Shown here in pieces: positions 34,737 to 47,434 of a stretch of DNA of 64,000 nt. This DNA is from Polynucleobacter sp. MWH-HuK1. Lineage in GTDB: Bacteria > Pseudomonadota > Gammaproteobacteria > Burkholderiales > Burkholderiaceae. Both the position numbers and the translations under genes were made by a program. The notes beneath the pieces were generated by a model. The model was given only the letters and a program-made list of their open reading frames with translations, ran no database searches and was not told the origin of the DNA. Position 1 is the stretch's first letter, and each line of letters opens with the position of its first letter. The stretch covers positions 310,001-374,000 of the forward strand of contig NZ_JACVPP010000001.1 in the NCBI RefSeq assembly GCF_018881815.1, read 5' to 3'.

Positions 34737-35879
34737 GTGTCTACACATCTAAATTCCGCCCTTTCAGAGCCATCATTGACTAACCCTTTGCCGCCAGAGG
34801 CGCCATTGCCGCATCGAAAAATCATTCGAAGCTGGTTAATTCCAATGGCACAAGGCGAAACAGGGCGCGCAGTCATGCTCCTAGTAGTTGATGCCCTTTT
34901 ATGGCTTGGCTGTATCGCTGGAACCATATTTGTTGAAAGCATTCTGCTAAAAATCGTTTTTGGTGTTATCGCAGGGTTTGTAACAGGTCGCATCTTTATT
35001 TTGGGTCATGATGCATGTCACCAAAGCTACACGCCCAATCGTGAGCTTAATAAAATATTGGGTCGCATTGCGTTCTTGCCGTCACTCACACCATATAGCC
35101 TGTGGGATGTTGGGCATAACGTTGTGCATCACGGACAAACAAATCTGAAGGGCTTTGACTTCGTTTGGGCGCCGTTATCAAAATCAGAATACGACGCCCT
35201 TCCCTCATGGCGTAAGGCTTTAGAGCGCCTTTATCGCAGCGGCTGGGGGCCTGTTTTATACTACTTAATTGAAATTTGGTGGAGACGAGAGTACTTCCCA
35301 AATGCAAAAAACAAACCTGGTGATCGCCCAATTTTCCTAAAAGATAATTTGCTTGTTACCGCATTTGCGATTGTTTGGATTGCTTGCTTAATAGCTGGCG
35401 CTTTCGCAACTGATCAATCAATTTGGATTGGCTTAATCACTGGTTTCGCGGTTCCATTCTTGTTCTGGAACGGCATGATCGGTTTTGTGGTCTACGTTCA
35501 TCACACCCATCCAAAGGTCTCTTGGTACGACAAGAAATCTGAGTGGTTGCGCGCTCAGCCATTTGTATCAACAACAGTGCATCTGACTTTTAACTGGATT
35601 TGGGGCAAATTGATGCACCACATCATGGAGCACACAGCGCACCACGTAGACATGAGCGTGCCCCTTTATCGCCTGCCAGAAGCCCAGCAAACGCTTGAAA
35701 CCATCCTTCCAGAGCGTATTTTTGTACAAAAGTTCTCTTGGAGCTGGTATTTCGATACTGCCCGCAAATGCAAGCTCTATGACTTCGAAAACAAGGCTTG
35801 GCTAGATTTTGATGGCAATAAGACGGCTGATTCAGTCCGAGTTGTGCTCAGCCCTGCTCCAGCGGGACAAAACGGGTAA
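34737..35879 (+). CDS. Fatty acid desaturase family membrane protein
   Basis: A 380-residue integral membrane di-iron enzyme with three histidine boxes: H91-DAC-H95, H127-NVV-H131-H132 and H299-TA-H302-H303, plus HHTH at 255-258. Hydrophobic segments lie around 45-90 and 205-255. It likely inserts a double bond into membrane acyl chains. Carotenoid or lipid hydroxylases share the fold. I chose the GTG start (MSTHLNSALSEP) over an upstream TTG. Neither has a clear Shine-Dalgarno. Confidence 0.85.
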   Translation: MSTHLNSALSEPSLTNPLPPEAPLPHRKIIRSWLIPMAQGETGRAVMLLVVDALLWLGCIAGTIFVESILLKIVFGVIAGFVTGRIFILGHDACHQSYTPNRELNKILGRIAFLPSLTPYSLWDVGHNVVHHGQTNLKGFDFVWAPLSKSEYDALPSWRKALERLYRSGWGPVLYYLIEIWWRREYFPNAKNKPGDRPIFLKDNLLVTAFAIVWIACLIAGAFATDQSIWIGLITGFAVPFLFWNGMIGFVVYVHHTHPKVSWYDKKSEWLRAQPFVSTTVHLTFNWIWGKLMHHIMEHTAHHVDMSVPLYRLPEAQQTLETILPERIFVQKFSWSWYFDTARKCKLYDFENKAWLDFDGNKTADSVRVVLSPAPAGQNG

Positions 35880-35919
35880 AATAGATCACTGTATAAGATT
35901 TGCCTTACCCGGATTGCCC

Positions 35920-36105
35920 ATGACTACCTCGACTCCAGCAGCTACCCAAGAAACTTCTCAGAGCCTTAAATTTTGCTCTTCTTGCAGCCGTGAAAAACGA
36001 CTTGAGGGTGGCACATGGATTCCAACCAGCAATCGCAAGCAACGCTGGATCTGTGCTAGTTGTTTATACAACCGCACACACCGTACCGGTTCTGCAAAAA
36101 CCTAA
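35920..36105 (+). CDS. Four-cysteine zinc-ribbon-like small protein
   Basis: A 61-residue protein of unknown function. C19-x2-C22 and C45-x2-C48 frame a basic loop (REKRLEGGTWIP), consistent with a structural zinc site. The tail is basic. The start is an ATG 40 bases after the desaturase stop, so the two may be cotranscribed. It converges with the gloC-like gene. I do not recognise a named family. Confidence 0.7.
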   Translation: MTTSTPAATQETSQSLKFCSSCSREKRLEGGTWIPTSNRKQRWICASCLYNRTHRTGSAKT

Positions 36106-36125
36106 ACTCACCTGAAGTAAAAGTT

Positions 36126-36770
36126 TTAAGCGCCATCCCCAACATAGGGATTCGTTTTTCGCTCCTGGCCAAATGTTGACATTGGTCCATGGCCCGGCAC
36201 AAACTGCACATCATCACCCAGTGGCCACAATTTAGTTTTAATCGCATTAATTAAATCCGCATGATTACCGCGCGGAAAATCCGTCCTACCAATTGAGCCG
36301 GCGAATAAGACGTCGCCAACAATTGCCAAACGATCTTCTTTGTCAAAAAAGACTACGTGTCCTGGAGTGTGTCCAGGACAATGAAACACTTCCAAATCAA
36401 CATTGCCAACTTTTACATGATCGCCATTATTCAACCAACGATTAGGCTCAAAAACTTTGGCATGTCCAAAACCAAAACGCACTGTTTGCTCTGGTAATTG
36501 ATCAATCCAAAATCGCTCGTCTTCCTGCGGCCCCTCAATAGGCACACCCAGCTGATCAGACAAGTCTTTAGCAGCTGCACAATGATCAAGATGCCCATGA
36601 GTTAGTAAGATCTTTTTAACGCTTCCACCCATCTGCTTAACTCCAGCGAGGATCTTCTCAATATCTCCACCTGGATCTACCACCGCTGCATCGCCAGTTT
36701 CTTGGCAGACCAAGATAGAGCAATTTTGTTCATAAGGGGTAACCGGAACAATTCCTAATTTGATTGGCAT
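36126..36770 (-). CDS. Metallo-beta-lactamase fold hydrolase, GloC/glyoxalase II-like
   Basis: A 214-residue protein. The metal ligands are visible: TH58-G-H60-L-D62-H63, H134 in CPGHTPGH, D153 in VGDVLF and H194 in VPGHGP. The short length and the GSIGRTDFPRG block fit the YcbL/GloC type of hydroxyacylglutathione hydrolase, which removes S-lactoylglutathione in methylglyoxal detoxification. The substrate is inferred. Confidence 0.85.
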   Translation of the reverse strand: MPIKLGIVPVTPYEQNCSILVCQETGDAAVVDPGGDIEKILAGVKQMGGSVKKILLTHGHLDHCAAAKDLSDQLGVPIEGPQEDERFWIDQLPEQTVRFGFGHAKVFEPNRWLNNGDHVKVGNVDLEVFHCPGHTPGHVVFFDKEDRLAIVGDVLFAGSIGRTDFPRGNHADLINAIKTKLWPLGDDVQFVPGHGPMSTFGQERKTNPYVGDGA

Positions 36771-36861
36771 ATATAAATTAAGTGGATCAGACAGATAAAT
36801 GAATTCGTTGAAAGAGCTAGTTTATGTGACTCAGCATAAAATGAGCTCAAAGGATAAAACA

Positions 36862-37254
36862 ATGAACAGCCAAGATACTTTTAAATTTGCAGAAACTCAC
36901 GAATGGGCGGACCGAGAAGATGATGGCCTAATCTGGGTTGGCATTAGCAACCACGCCCAAGAGGCTCTTGGTGATGTAATGTTCTTTCAGGCACCAAAGC
37001 TGGGCCAACAAGTAAAGCAGGGCGAAGCCATTGCAGTGATTGAATCAGTAAAAGCTGCGAGCGATATTCATGCGCCAGTGAGCGGTGAAATTGTTGCGCT
37101 CAATGCAGAGATAGATGCAGCACCTGAACTCGTAAATGAAAAGCCTTATGGCGTGTGGCTTTTCAAAATCAAACCCACATCTGATGACAGTCTTGCCACT
37201 GATTTAAGCCAGCTCTTAACTTTAGAAAAATATAACGCAGGCCCTGGAGCCTAA
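36862..37254 (+). CDS. gcvH: Glycine cleavage system H protein
   Basis: The H protein carries the lipoyl arm that shuttles the aminomethyl group among the P, T and L proteins. The 130-residue product has ETHEW near the N-terminus and the lipoylation site K64 in VIESVKAASD. I use the ATG with AAAGGA seven bases upstream. Upstream in-frame ATGs lack a site. gcvT and gcvP are not adjacent, so the gene stands alone here, three bases from the convergent priA. Confidence 0.92.
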   Translation: MNSQDTFKFAETHEWADREDDGLIWVGISNHAQEALGDVMFFQAPKLGQQVKQGEAIAVIESVKAASDIHAPVSGEIVALNAEIDAAPELVNEKPYGVWLFKIKPTSDDSLATDLSQLLTLEKYNAGPGA

Positions 37255-37257
37255 AAA

Positions 37258-39381
37258 TTAGATAGAAATTGGATCGCGCTCAATGAGCCAACGAATGCGG
37301 CCTTTCTTGCTAATCCGCCCTTGAGAATTCTCCCGCAAATAGCGGTCCATCGCCTCTAAGATCTCTTGTAGATTTTTGCGGTCGTCAGACTCCACCAGGA
37401 GTTGAGCACGCTCTGAACCCGCCACCCGCATCATCGTCTTAGGAACAGGGTCATAGAGACGAAGGCCTTTATTTATATGGCCGCTAGACTTTAAATAGCC
37501 CTTCAAAGTGCTCAAAAACTGGATTGCTTTATCAAGACTTTTGGCCTCGGCATGGACTAATGCCTGATACGCAAATGGAGGCAGGCCTGCTTCTTTTCTT
37601 TCGTTTGCCGTATAGGATAAAAATCCATCGACGTCATGACGTAGTAGAAACTGAAAAACTGCAGCCTCTGGAAATTGGGTTTCGATATATATTGCGCCAC
37701 CCGTTTCTCCAACTTTGCCAGACCTTCCTGCGCGACCAGCCACTTGGACAAGTTGCGCAAACAATCTTTCTGCAGCTCTAAAGTCTTGTGAAAACAATCT
37801 GCTATCGGCATCTAATACGGCAACCAAACCAATATTTTGATAATCATGCCCTTTGGCGATCATCTGGGTACCAACAACGATATCAACATTGCCCTGGTGT
37901 ATTTCCTGAAAGAGCTCTTCAGCGTCCTTACTTTTTCTGCTTGAATCCGTATCCACCCGCAACACTCTAGCGCCGGGCCACATCTCTTCAATGGAGTCTT
38001 CAATCTTTTGGGTGCCTTGCCCTAGGGTCTTGAGATCAGCATTGCCGCACTCAGGGCAATGATTGGGGATGCTCTTAGCCAAGCCACAGTGATGACAACT
38101 CAAAACTGATTTTCTGGCTAACGCGCCAGCCTTATGAAGCACCATATATGAACTACATTGCTCACACTTTGAAAGCCAGGAACAAGCACTGCAACTCAAC
38201 ACCGGTGCATAACCCCGTCGGTTGATAAGAATTAAGCTCTGCTGCTCTTTTTCTAAATTCTGAGTGACTGCATGCGCAAGCGTTTTCGTAATCAGACTTT
38301 TTGATTTGGCTTTCTCCGCGTCACCCGGACTAAATTGTGTTTGTGGATCACGCGTGTTCACCAAATGCACTTTGGGAAGACTTCCGCCCTGTGCACGCTG
38401 ATCTAAGCGTATGTAATCATAACGACCTGCCTTGGCAGCCATCCATGTTTCAAGCGATGGCGTGGCAGATGCCAACAAGATCGGCACCTTAAGGTCATGA
38501 GCACGCCAAACTGCAAGGTCGCGCGCAGAATAACGAATGCCATCTTGCTGCTTATAGGATGGGTCATGCTCCTCATCTACAACGATAGCGCGTAAATTAG
38601 GTAGAGGCGTCAAAGCTGCCAAACGCGTGCCCAAAATAATTTGCGCTTTGCCAGTCATTGCTTCGTACCATGCAATTCCTCTGACCTTTTCACTTACGCC
38701 ACTGTGAAGTACGACCATTTTTTTTTCTGGGAAATACGCGCGCACTCTACGCTCTAGTTGTGGTGTTAGATTTATCTCGGGAACCAGGAGTAGCGCTTGC
38801 GCATTTACGTCATCCAAAATTCCACTGAGCCAATTTAAAAATACCGCAGTCTTTCCACTGCCTGTTTTTCCTTGCAAAAGTATTGCCTTGAATTCATTCG
38901 AAGGGCAGGAGCACAATTTGTCTAGAGCGAGTTTTTGTCCTTCGTTTAAATTGCCTTCATCAACATAGCCCTCAATTGCTTCTTGTTTGATTTTTTTCTT
39001 TTGCCTTTCTTCGGCTGCAATTAATTTTTTTGGAATTTTTTCCCATTCATCCGGCTTTTTCCACATCTGTGGAATGGTGGGAATGATAGTTTCCCCAAGT
39101 CCATGGATGTAGTACTGGCTTGCAAAGTTCATTAGGCGCAGAACTGCGGGATCTAAAGGGGGTAACGGGGCAACCCTAGAGACACTTTTTAATTTATAAA
39201 TCTCATATTCAGAGTGAGCGCTTACTTTTATAACTACTCCAACGAGTGAGCTGCGACCAAAGGGAACCTCTACCAAGACGCCAATAGTTGGAGGGGCCCC
39301 TAACCCCGCATCCCATAAGTAGTCAAAACCCTGGACAAGAGGCTTGTCAACGACGACCTGAACAACGATGGGAGGGGCCAT
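37258..39381 (-). CDS. priA: Primosomal protein N' (replication restart helicase)
   Basis: PriA recognises stalled forks and reloads DnaB. The 707-residue protein has an N-terminal DNA-binding domain (1 to about 110), Walker A GKTGSGKT (about 169-176), the DEEH box (DEEHDPSYK) and a paired zinc module (CSACSWLSKCEQCSSY and CHHCGLAKSIPNHCPECG). Motifs V and VI (GTQMIAKGHD, QVAGRAGRSG) are intact. Two DnaA boxes lie just upstream of the ATG. Confidence 0.96.
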   Translation of the reverse strand: MAPPIVVQVVVDKPLVQGFDYLWDAGLGAPPTIGVLVEVPFGRSSLVGVVIKVSAHSEYEIYKLKSVSRVAPLPPLDPAVLRLMNFASQYYIHGLGETIIPTIPQMWKKPDEWEKIPKKLIAAEERQKKKIKQEAIEGYVDEGNLNEGQKLALDKLCSCPSNEFKAILLQGKTGSGKTAVFLNWLSGILDDVNAQALLLVPEINLTPQLERRVRAYFPEKKMVVLHSGVSEKVRGIAWYEAMTGKAQIILGTRLAALTPLPNLRAIVVDEEHDPSYKQQDGIRYSARDLAVWRAHDLKVPILLASATPSLETWMAAKAGRYDYIRLDQRAQGGSLPKVHLVNTRDPQTQFSPGDAEKAKSKSLITKTLAHAVTQNLEKEQQSLILINRRGYAPVLSCSACSWLSKCEQCSSYMVLHKAGALARKSVLSCHHCGLAKSIPNHCPECGNADLKTLGQGTQKIEDSIEEMWPGARVLRVDTDSSRKSKDAEELFQEIHQGNVDIVVGTQMIAKGHDYQNIGLVAVLDADSRLFSQDFRAAERLFAQLVQVAGRAGRSGKVGETGGAIYIETQFPEAAVFQFLLRHDVDGFLSYTANERKEAGLPPFAYQALVHAEAKSLDKAIQFLSTLKGYLKSSGHINKGLRLYDPVPKTMMRVAGSERAQLLVESDDRKNLQEILEAMDRYLRENSQGRISKKGRIRWLIERDPISI

Positions 39382-39408
39382 GAATTGCGTCTGATTTCTT
39401 ATTTAGCT

Positions 39409-39604
39409 TGTGGATAAGTCTGTGGATATCATCCAAGGATTCTGATTTATAAACTAATTTTTCGGCTTTACTTTTTTGCACCCTTTTAAAGCTTTTTAGT
39501 AATTTTGTATATATATCAATAATTTAAAGATGTTTTCGAAAGTAAATTTTCATCTTTAATCGCAATCTCACTGAATTTCGAATTTTGTAGCTAACTGTGC
39601 ATAA
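39409..39604. promoter_or_regulatory. DnaA-box group upstream of priA
   Basis: The AT-rich 266-base gap between hemE and priA holds a perfect DnaA box TGTGGATAA (39409-39417), a near match TGTGGATAT (39421-39429) three bases further, and TGTGCATAA (39596-39604), which fits the relaxed consensus. The first two lie 28-48 bases before the priA ATG. They may control priA or titrate DnaA. No terminator for hemE is evident. Confidence 0.55.
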
Positions 39605-39647
39605 CTTTCGCTAAAAATTATGGCGGCAAGTTAGCGGTCACTCAGTA

Positions 39648-40760
39648 TTAAGACTTTGCCCTGAGTGCTCTAGAGCGATTAATAACAGCTTCTGCCAGAG
39701 CGGTGACGCTCTCAGGAGGGGTGAACTGAGAAATGCCGTGGCCCAAATTAAATACATGGCCATCTAAAGGATGTAAGCCGAATTTAAGGGCTGGAGCACT
39801 CGCCAAGTCCTCAAGAACGAGGCTTGCTTGTTCCGCGATTTGTTTTGGCTCCGCGAACAGAATTAGCGGATCTAAATTGCCTTGCAATGCTAAAGGCTTG
39901 TTTAGGGCGAGCAATTGTTTTCTTGCGCGACTAAGTGACATTGTCCAATCGATAGCAATCACGTCGGCACCAACTTGCGCCATGTCATTGAGCCAAATTG
40001 CGCCACCTTTAGTAAACATGATCACAGGAATTTTTCTGCCCTCATGCTCACGTCCCAACATGGTAATCACTTTTTGCATAGACGCCAAAGACATCTTTTG
40101 ATACCAACCATCTGGAAGCATGCCGCCCCAGGTATCAAAAATCATGAGCGCCTGCGCACCTGCTTTTACTTGCTCAGTTAAATAAGCGGCAACGGATTGT
40201 GCGTTGATATCCAAGATATGCTGCATCAAGTCAGGGCGACTAAACATCATGGTTTTAGCGTGACGGAAATCATCAGCACTAGAACCATCAATCATATAGC
40301 AAGCCAATGTCCATGGGCTTCCAGAGAAGCCAATCAATGGAACTCGTTGCTTACCATCCTGAATCAATGCTTTGCGAATTTCAGAGACAGCATCAAAAAC
40401 ATATTTGAGCTGATCCATGTCAGCTACATGCAATTTCTTAACCGCTTCTTCTGTGCGAAGAGGGCGCTCAAAGCTGGGGCCTTCTCCAGTCGTAAATTTC
40501 AAGCCCAATCCCATTGCATCGGGAATGGTCAAAATATCGGAAAACAATATGGCCGCATCCAATGGATAGCGATCCAAAGGCTGAAGCGTTACTTCAGTAG
40601 CATAAGCAGGATTTTTTGCGAGCCCTAGGAAACTTCCAGCTCTAGCCCGTGTTGCGTTGTATTCAGGGAGATAGCGGCCGGCTTGGCGCATGAGCCAAAG
40701 CGGTGTTTGATCTACCGCTTCGCCCAGGCAGGCCTTTAAAAACCGATCATTTAACAGCAA
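39648..40760 (-). CDS. hemE: Uroporphyrinogen decarboxylase
   Basis: HemE converts uroporphyrinogen III to coproporphyrinogen III in haem synthesis. The 370-residue protein has the invariant [14 protein letters not shown] block (about 22-35), [13 protein letters not shown] and HGHVFN-type C-terminal motifs ([15 protein letters not shown]). No ATG or GTG is available, and translation seems to begin at TTG (40758-40760). It starts 15 bases after atpC, with no terminator between, so it likely shares the atp transcript. Confidence 0.95.
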   Translation of the reverse strand: MLLNDRFLKACLGEAVDQTPLWLMRQAGRYLPEYNATRARAGSFLGLAKNPAYATEVTLQPLDRYPLDAAILFSDILTIPDAMGLGLKFTTGEGPSFERPLRTEEAVKKLHVADMDQLKYVFDAVSEIRKALIQDGKQRVPLIGFSGSPWTLACYMIDGSSADDFRHAKTMMFSRPDLMQHILDINAQSVAAYLTEQVKAGAQALMIFDTWGGMLPDGWYQKMSLASMQKVITMLGREHEGRKIPVIMFTKGGAIWLNDMAQVGADVIAIDWTMSLSRARKQLLALNKPLALQGNLDPLILFAEPKQIAEQASLVLEDLASAPALKFGLHPLDGHVFNLGHGISQFTPPESVTALAEAVINRSRALRAKS

Positions 40761-40775
40761 GGAGATGACCGGCTA

Positions 40776-41192
40776 TTACTTTTTACGACGGAAACGAGCA
40801 ATTGCAGCCAACTGCGCAGCCGCCATTGCAAACTCAGACTGGGCCAAGGCCAAATCAAAGTCAGTGCCACGATTTTGCATCGCTTCTTCGGCACGTTTCT
40901 TAGCTTCAATTGCTTTAGCTTCATCAAGATCATGGCCACGAATAGCAGTATCTGCTAAAACAGTAACGTGATCTGGCTGAACCTCTAAATAGCCACCTGC
41001 TACGAAAACAAACTCTTCGTCACCATCAGCTTTTTCAATACGAACTGAGCCTGGACGAATGCGTGTAATCAAAGGAGTGTGGCCGCGCAAAATGCCGAGC
41101 TCACCACTTTCGCCAGGAAGAGCTACAAATTTAGCTTCCCCGCTGAAAATAGACTGCTCAGTACTTACTACATCGACGCGTATGGTTGACAT
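40776..41192 (-). CDS. atpC: ATP synthase F1 epsilon subunit
   Basis: Epsilon is part of the central stalk and inhibits ATP hydrolysis. The 138-residue product has the N-terminal beta-sandwich ([20 protein letters not shown]) and a helical C-terminal arm. AGGGA precedes the ATG. It is the last structural gene of the atp operon, followed at once by hemE. Confidence 0.96.
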   Translation of the reverse strand: MSTIRVDVVSTEQSIFSGEAKFVALPGESGELGILRGHTPLITRIRPGSVRIEKADGDEEFVFVAGGYLEVQPDHVTVLADTAIRGHDLDEAKAIEAKKRAEEAMQNRGTDFDLALAQSEFAMAAAQLAAIARFRRKK

Positions 41193-41204
41193 AATTTCCC
41201 TAGA

Positions 41205-42620
<1,416 letters not shown>

Positions 42621-42660
42621 TTAATTCCTGAATTCTTTCGTATTCCTAAACGCCGACCAC

Positions 42661-43530
42661 TTAAACCGCAGCCGCTCCGCCAACAATCTCTGACAACTCT
42701 TTAGTAATAGCAGCTTGTCGTGTCTTGTTGTAATCCAATTGCAATTCGCCAATTACGTTCTTCGCATTATCTGAAGCGGCCTTCATTGAGACCATACGTG
42801 CAGACTGCTCAGAAGCCATGTTTTCAGCAACAGCCTGATAAATCATTGCTTCAACGTAACGCTTAAGCAGGCCATTCAAGATGGACTCTGCGTCAGGTTC
42901 GTAGATGTAATCCCAAGAATTGCCCGTTTTCTCTTCTGGAGTCAAATCTTCTGCTTCCAAAGGCAAGAGTTTTTCTAAAACAGGCTCTTGTTTCATTGCA
43001 TTTACAAAGCGGGTGTATGCCAAATAAACAGCATCAATCTCGCCACGCTCAAACGCTTCCAATTGGGCAGTAATCGCACCAATCAAAACATCCAAATGCG
43101 GCGTATCGCCAATTTGAATTGTTTGAGAAATGAGTTTTGCTTTTGAGCGATTCAAAAATTGCAAACCTTTTGAACCAATTGCGGTATATGCAATCTCAAT
43201 ATTGTTTTCTTGCAAATCGCGCACTTGGTTGGCAATCAAACGCAATACGTTGGTATTTAAACCGCCGCACAAGCCTTTGTCTGTTGTAACCAAAATTGTG
43301 CCAACCTTCTTCACTTCACGAGTTGCCATGTAAGCAGGGCGGAACTCAGGATTTGCTTTAGAAAGATTGGCAACAATCTCACGAATTTTTTCCGCATATG
43401 GGCGCGCATTACGCATGCGCTCTTGGGCGCGTCGCATTTTGGATGCGGCGACCATTTCCATTGCCTTCGTGATCTTGCGCGTGTTTTGCACGCTCTTGAT
43501 CTTAGATCGTATCTCTTTTGTGCTTGCCAT
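42661..43530 (-). CDS. atpG: ATP synthase F1 gamma subunit
   Basis: Gamma is the rotating shaft of F1. The 289-residue product has the N-terminal coiled-coil helix ([20 protein letters not shown]) and the matching C-terminal helix ([24 protein letters not shown], ending in AAAV). It lies between atpA and atpD, as in all proteobacterial atp operons. Confidence 0.97.
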   Translation of the reverse strand: MASTKEIRSKIKSVQNTRKITKAMEMVAASKMRRAQERMRNARPYAEKIREIVANLSKANPEFRPAYMATREVKKVGTILVTTDKGLCGGLNTNVLRLIANQVRDLQENNIEIAYTAIGSKGLQFLNRSKAKLISQTIQIGDTPHLDVLIGAITAQLEAFERGEIDAVYLAYTRFVNAMKQEPVLEKLLPLEAEDLTPEEKTGNSWDYIYEPDAESILNGLLKRYVEAMIYQAVAENMASEQSARMVSMKAASDNAKNVIGELQLDYNKTRQAAITKELSEIVGGAAAV

Positions 43531-43547
43531 GATTTATGCGAGCCCTC

Positions 43548-45089
43548 TTAGAAAGAGGCAGAACGCTTGTAATCCTCAATAGCAGCACGCAAAGCAGCCT
43601 CGTCATCTTTGCTCAAGTCTTTAGTCTCTTCAATGCGAGCAACTAAGTCAGCGTATTTAGATTTCAAATGATCTTGCAAACCTTTTTCGAAGGCCAATAC
43701 GTTCTTCACTTCGAGGTCATCGAAGAAGCCGTTATTTACAGCATAAAGTGATGCAGCCATTTCCCAAACTTGGAGTGGCTTGTATTGAGCTTGCTTACAC
43801 AATTCAGTAACACGACGACCACGCTCCAACTGCTTACGGGTTGCTTCGTCAAGATCAGATGCGAACTGAGCGAACGCTGCCAATTCACGATATTGCGCTA
43901 AGTCGGTACGAATGCCTCCGGACAATTTCTTAATTACTTTAGTTTGTGCAGCACCACCAACTCGGGATACAGAAATACCAGCGTTAATCGCAGGACGAAT
44001 ACCAGCATTGAACAAGTCTGTTTCCAAGAAGATCTGACCGTCAGTAATCGAAATTACGTTGGTAGGAACGAATGCAGAAACGTCACCAGCTTGAGTTTCA
44101 ATAATCGGCAATGCTGTCAAAGAACCCGTTTTGCCTTTTACTGCGCCGTTAGTGAACTTCTCAACGTACTCAGCATTTACACGAGCAGCGCGCTCGAGCA
44201 AGCGTGAGTGGAGATAGAACACGTCACCAGGATAAGCTTCGCGGCCTGGTGGGCGACGGAGCAACAAGGAGATTTGACGATAAGCAACTGCTTGCTTGGT
44301 CAAGTCATCGTAAACAATTAAAGCGTCTTCACCGCGATCACGGAAGTATTCGCCCATGGTGCAACCTGCATAAGCAGAGAGGTACTGCATCGCTGCAGAC
44401 TCAGAAGCACTTGCTGCAACTACTACGGTGTACTCCATCGCGCCCAATTCTGTGAGCTTGCGAACAACGTTAGCAATAGTAGAAGCTTTTTGACCGATCG
44501 CCACGTAAACGCAATAAACGCCTTTACCTTTTTGGTTAATGATTGCGTCAACCGCAACAGCTGTCTTACCAGTTTGGCGGTCGCCAATGATCAACTCACG
44601 CTGACCACGGCCAATTGGAACCATCGCATCAATCGCCTTCAAACCAGTTTGTACTGGCTGGCTAACAGATTGGCGCGCAATAACGCCAGGAGCAACTTTT
44701 TCAATAAAGTCAGTTAACTTGGTGTTGATTGGGCCTTTGCCGTCAATCGGTTGACCGAGCGCGTTTACAACGCGACCGAGCAACTCTGGGCCAACTGGAA
44801 CCTCCAAAATGCGGCCAGTACATTTAACTGGGTCGCCTTCTTTAATGTGGGTGTATTCACCCAACACTACGGCACCAACAGAATCACGCTCAAGGTTTAA
44901 CGCGAGGCCGATAGTGTTGTTTGGAAATTCCAACATTTCGCCCTGCATAACGCCTGACAAGCCATGTACGCGGCAAATACCGTCGGTCACTGAAATAACA
45001 GTGCCTTCGTTGCGAACTTGGGAGTCAACGCCCAATTCGCTAATTCGGCTTTTGATCAGCTCGCTGATCTCGGAAGGGTTGAGTTGCAT
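43548..45089 (-). CDS. atpA: ATP synthase F1 alpha subunit
   Basis: This is the non-catalytic nucleotide-binding subunit. The P-loop [10 protein letters not shown] falls near residues 169-178, and [10 protein letters not shown] is the F1 alpha/beta signature. The 513-residue length is standard. AGGAG lies upstream of the ATG. Confidence 0.98.
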   Translation of the reverse strand: MQLNPSEISELIKSRISELGVDSQVRNEGTVISVTDGICRVHGLSGVMQGEMLEFPNNTIGLALNLERDSVGAVVLGEYTHIKEGDPVKCTGRILEVPVGPELLGRVVNALGQPIDGKGPINTKLTDFIEKVAPGVIARQSVSQPVQTGLKAIDAMVPIGRGQRELIIGDRQTGKTAVAVDAIINQKGKGVYCVYVAIGQKASTIANVVRKLTELGAMEYTVVVAASASESAAMQYLSAYAGCTMGEYFRDRGEDALIVYDDLTKQAVAYRQISLLLRRPPGREAYPGDVFYLHSRLLERAARVNAEYVEKFTNGAVKGKTGSLTALPIIETQAGDVSAFVPTNVISITDGQIFLETDLFNAGIRPAINAGISVSRVGGAAQTKVIKKLSGGIRTDLAQYRELAAFAQFASDLDEATRKQLERGRRVTELCKQAQYKPLQVWEMAASLYAVNNGFFDDLEVKNVLAFEKGLQDHLKSKYADLVARIEETKDLSKDDEAALRAAIEDYKRSASF

Positions 45090-45134
45090 TACTTACTCCT
45101 GGGTCTTATTTCGTATGTTCTTAATAGGGATCAC

Positions 45135-45671
45135 TTATGCGCCAAGACTTGCTTGCATTTGAGCTAGCTGGGCCTTAACTGAACTATCCATTACTTCGTC
45201 GCCAACCTGAATGCGAACTCCGCCAATCAATGCTGGGTCAACTTGAATAGTTGGGCGCAATTCTTTACCCCCAAAGCGCTTCTTCAAACTTGACAACAAA
45301 TCATTTAACGCAGAACCCTCTAAAGGGAATGCGCTGGTAATGTTTACTTCTGCTGCGCCTTCGCTCTTGTTCTTCATTGCTTCAAATTGCTGTGCAATTT
45401 CAGGAACGGCTGCTAAGCGGTGGTTTTGATTTACAAGATTTAAGAAGCTGGCAACTTTGCCATCTAGCTTGGTCTTAACCATGCCAGAAAGTAACTTACT
45501 CAAATCATCAGCGGATACTTTTGGATTGTTTGACAAAGCAGCAACTTCTGGCAAAGCAGCTAGCTGTGCCAATTCGTTTAACTGCTCCAAACAACCAGCA
45601 AGCTCAGCTGGCTTAGCACTTTGAAAAAGCGCTTCCGCATAAGGACGTGCAATAGTGGCTAAATCAGCCAT
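45135..45671 (-). CDS. atpH: ATP synthase F1 delta subunit
   Basis: Delta joins the peripheral stalk (b subunits) to the top of F1. The 178-residue product has the N-terminal helical bundle (ATIARPYAEALFQSA) and the C-terminal motif PALIGGVRIQVGDEVMDSSV. It starts one base after atpF ends. Confidence 0.96.
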   Translation of the reverse strand: MADLATIARPYAEALFQSAKPAELAGCLEQLNELAQLAALPEVAALSNNPKVSADDLSKLLSGMVKTKLDGKVASFLNLVNQNHRLAAVPEIAQQFEAMKNKSEGAAEVNITSAFPLEGSALNDLLSSLKKRFGGKELRPTIQVDPALIGGVRIQVGDEVMDSSVKAQLAQMQASLGA

Positions 45672-45672
45672 A

Positions 45673-46143
45673 TCAAAGTTCTGCCTTTAGTTGATCAAGC
45701 AATTGGCCGTGGGCTTTTGCATCAATCTCACGACGCAAAATTTGCTCAGCGCCTTTAACAGCGAGAACAGCAACTTCTGCACGCAGCACTTCACGTGCAC
45801 GCGTTACTTGTTGATCTGCATCTTGCTTAGCTTGAGAAATGATTCGGGCTGCTTCAGCTTGTGCGTTAGCGCGAATTTCATCGGCTGACATTTGTGCACG
45901 TTTTTCAGCTTCAGCAACACGTTGTACACCTTCTTGGCGTGCTTTAGTTAATTCTTGCTCAGCTTCATTGCTGGCTAATGCGAGTGCTTCTTTACCGCGC
46001 TCGGCAGCAGCTAAACCGTCAGCAATTTTGCTTGAACGCTCATCTAACGCCTTAACAAGCGGTGGCCACACAAAGCGTGCAACAACCCACCATAAGACGA
46101 AGAAAACGATCATTTGCGCGAATAGGGTCGCGTTCAGATTCAC
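45673..46143 (-). CDS. atpF: ATP synthase Fo b subunit
   Basis: The b dimer is the peripheral stalk. One N-terminal membrane helix (about 5-27, [18 protein letters not shown]) is followed by a long charged helix rich in Ala, Glu, Lys and Arg, typical of the right-handed coiled coil. The 156-residue length matches the family. Confidence 0.96.
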   Translation of the reverse strand: MNLNATLFAQMIVFFVLWWVVARFVWPPLVKALDERSSKIADGLAAAERGKEALALASNEAEQELTKARQEGVQRVAEAEKRAQMSADEIRANAQAEAARIISQAKQDADQQVTRAREVLRAEVAVLAVKGAEQILRREIDAKAHGQLLDQLKAEL

Positions 46144-46206
46144 GATATTCCTTTCAGTATTGTTGAGAACAGTTGGATGACCCCTTGGTCATCCACGCCA
46201 AAACAA

Positions 46207-46503
<297 letters not shown>

Positions 46504-46518
46504 TTAAAAATAAAAATC

Positions 46519-47397
<879 letters not shown>

Positions 47398-47434
47398 TTA
47401 ACTAGTCCTTTGTTTCAATCTCAATCGTCACTAC

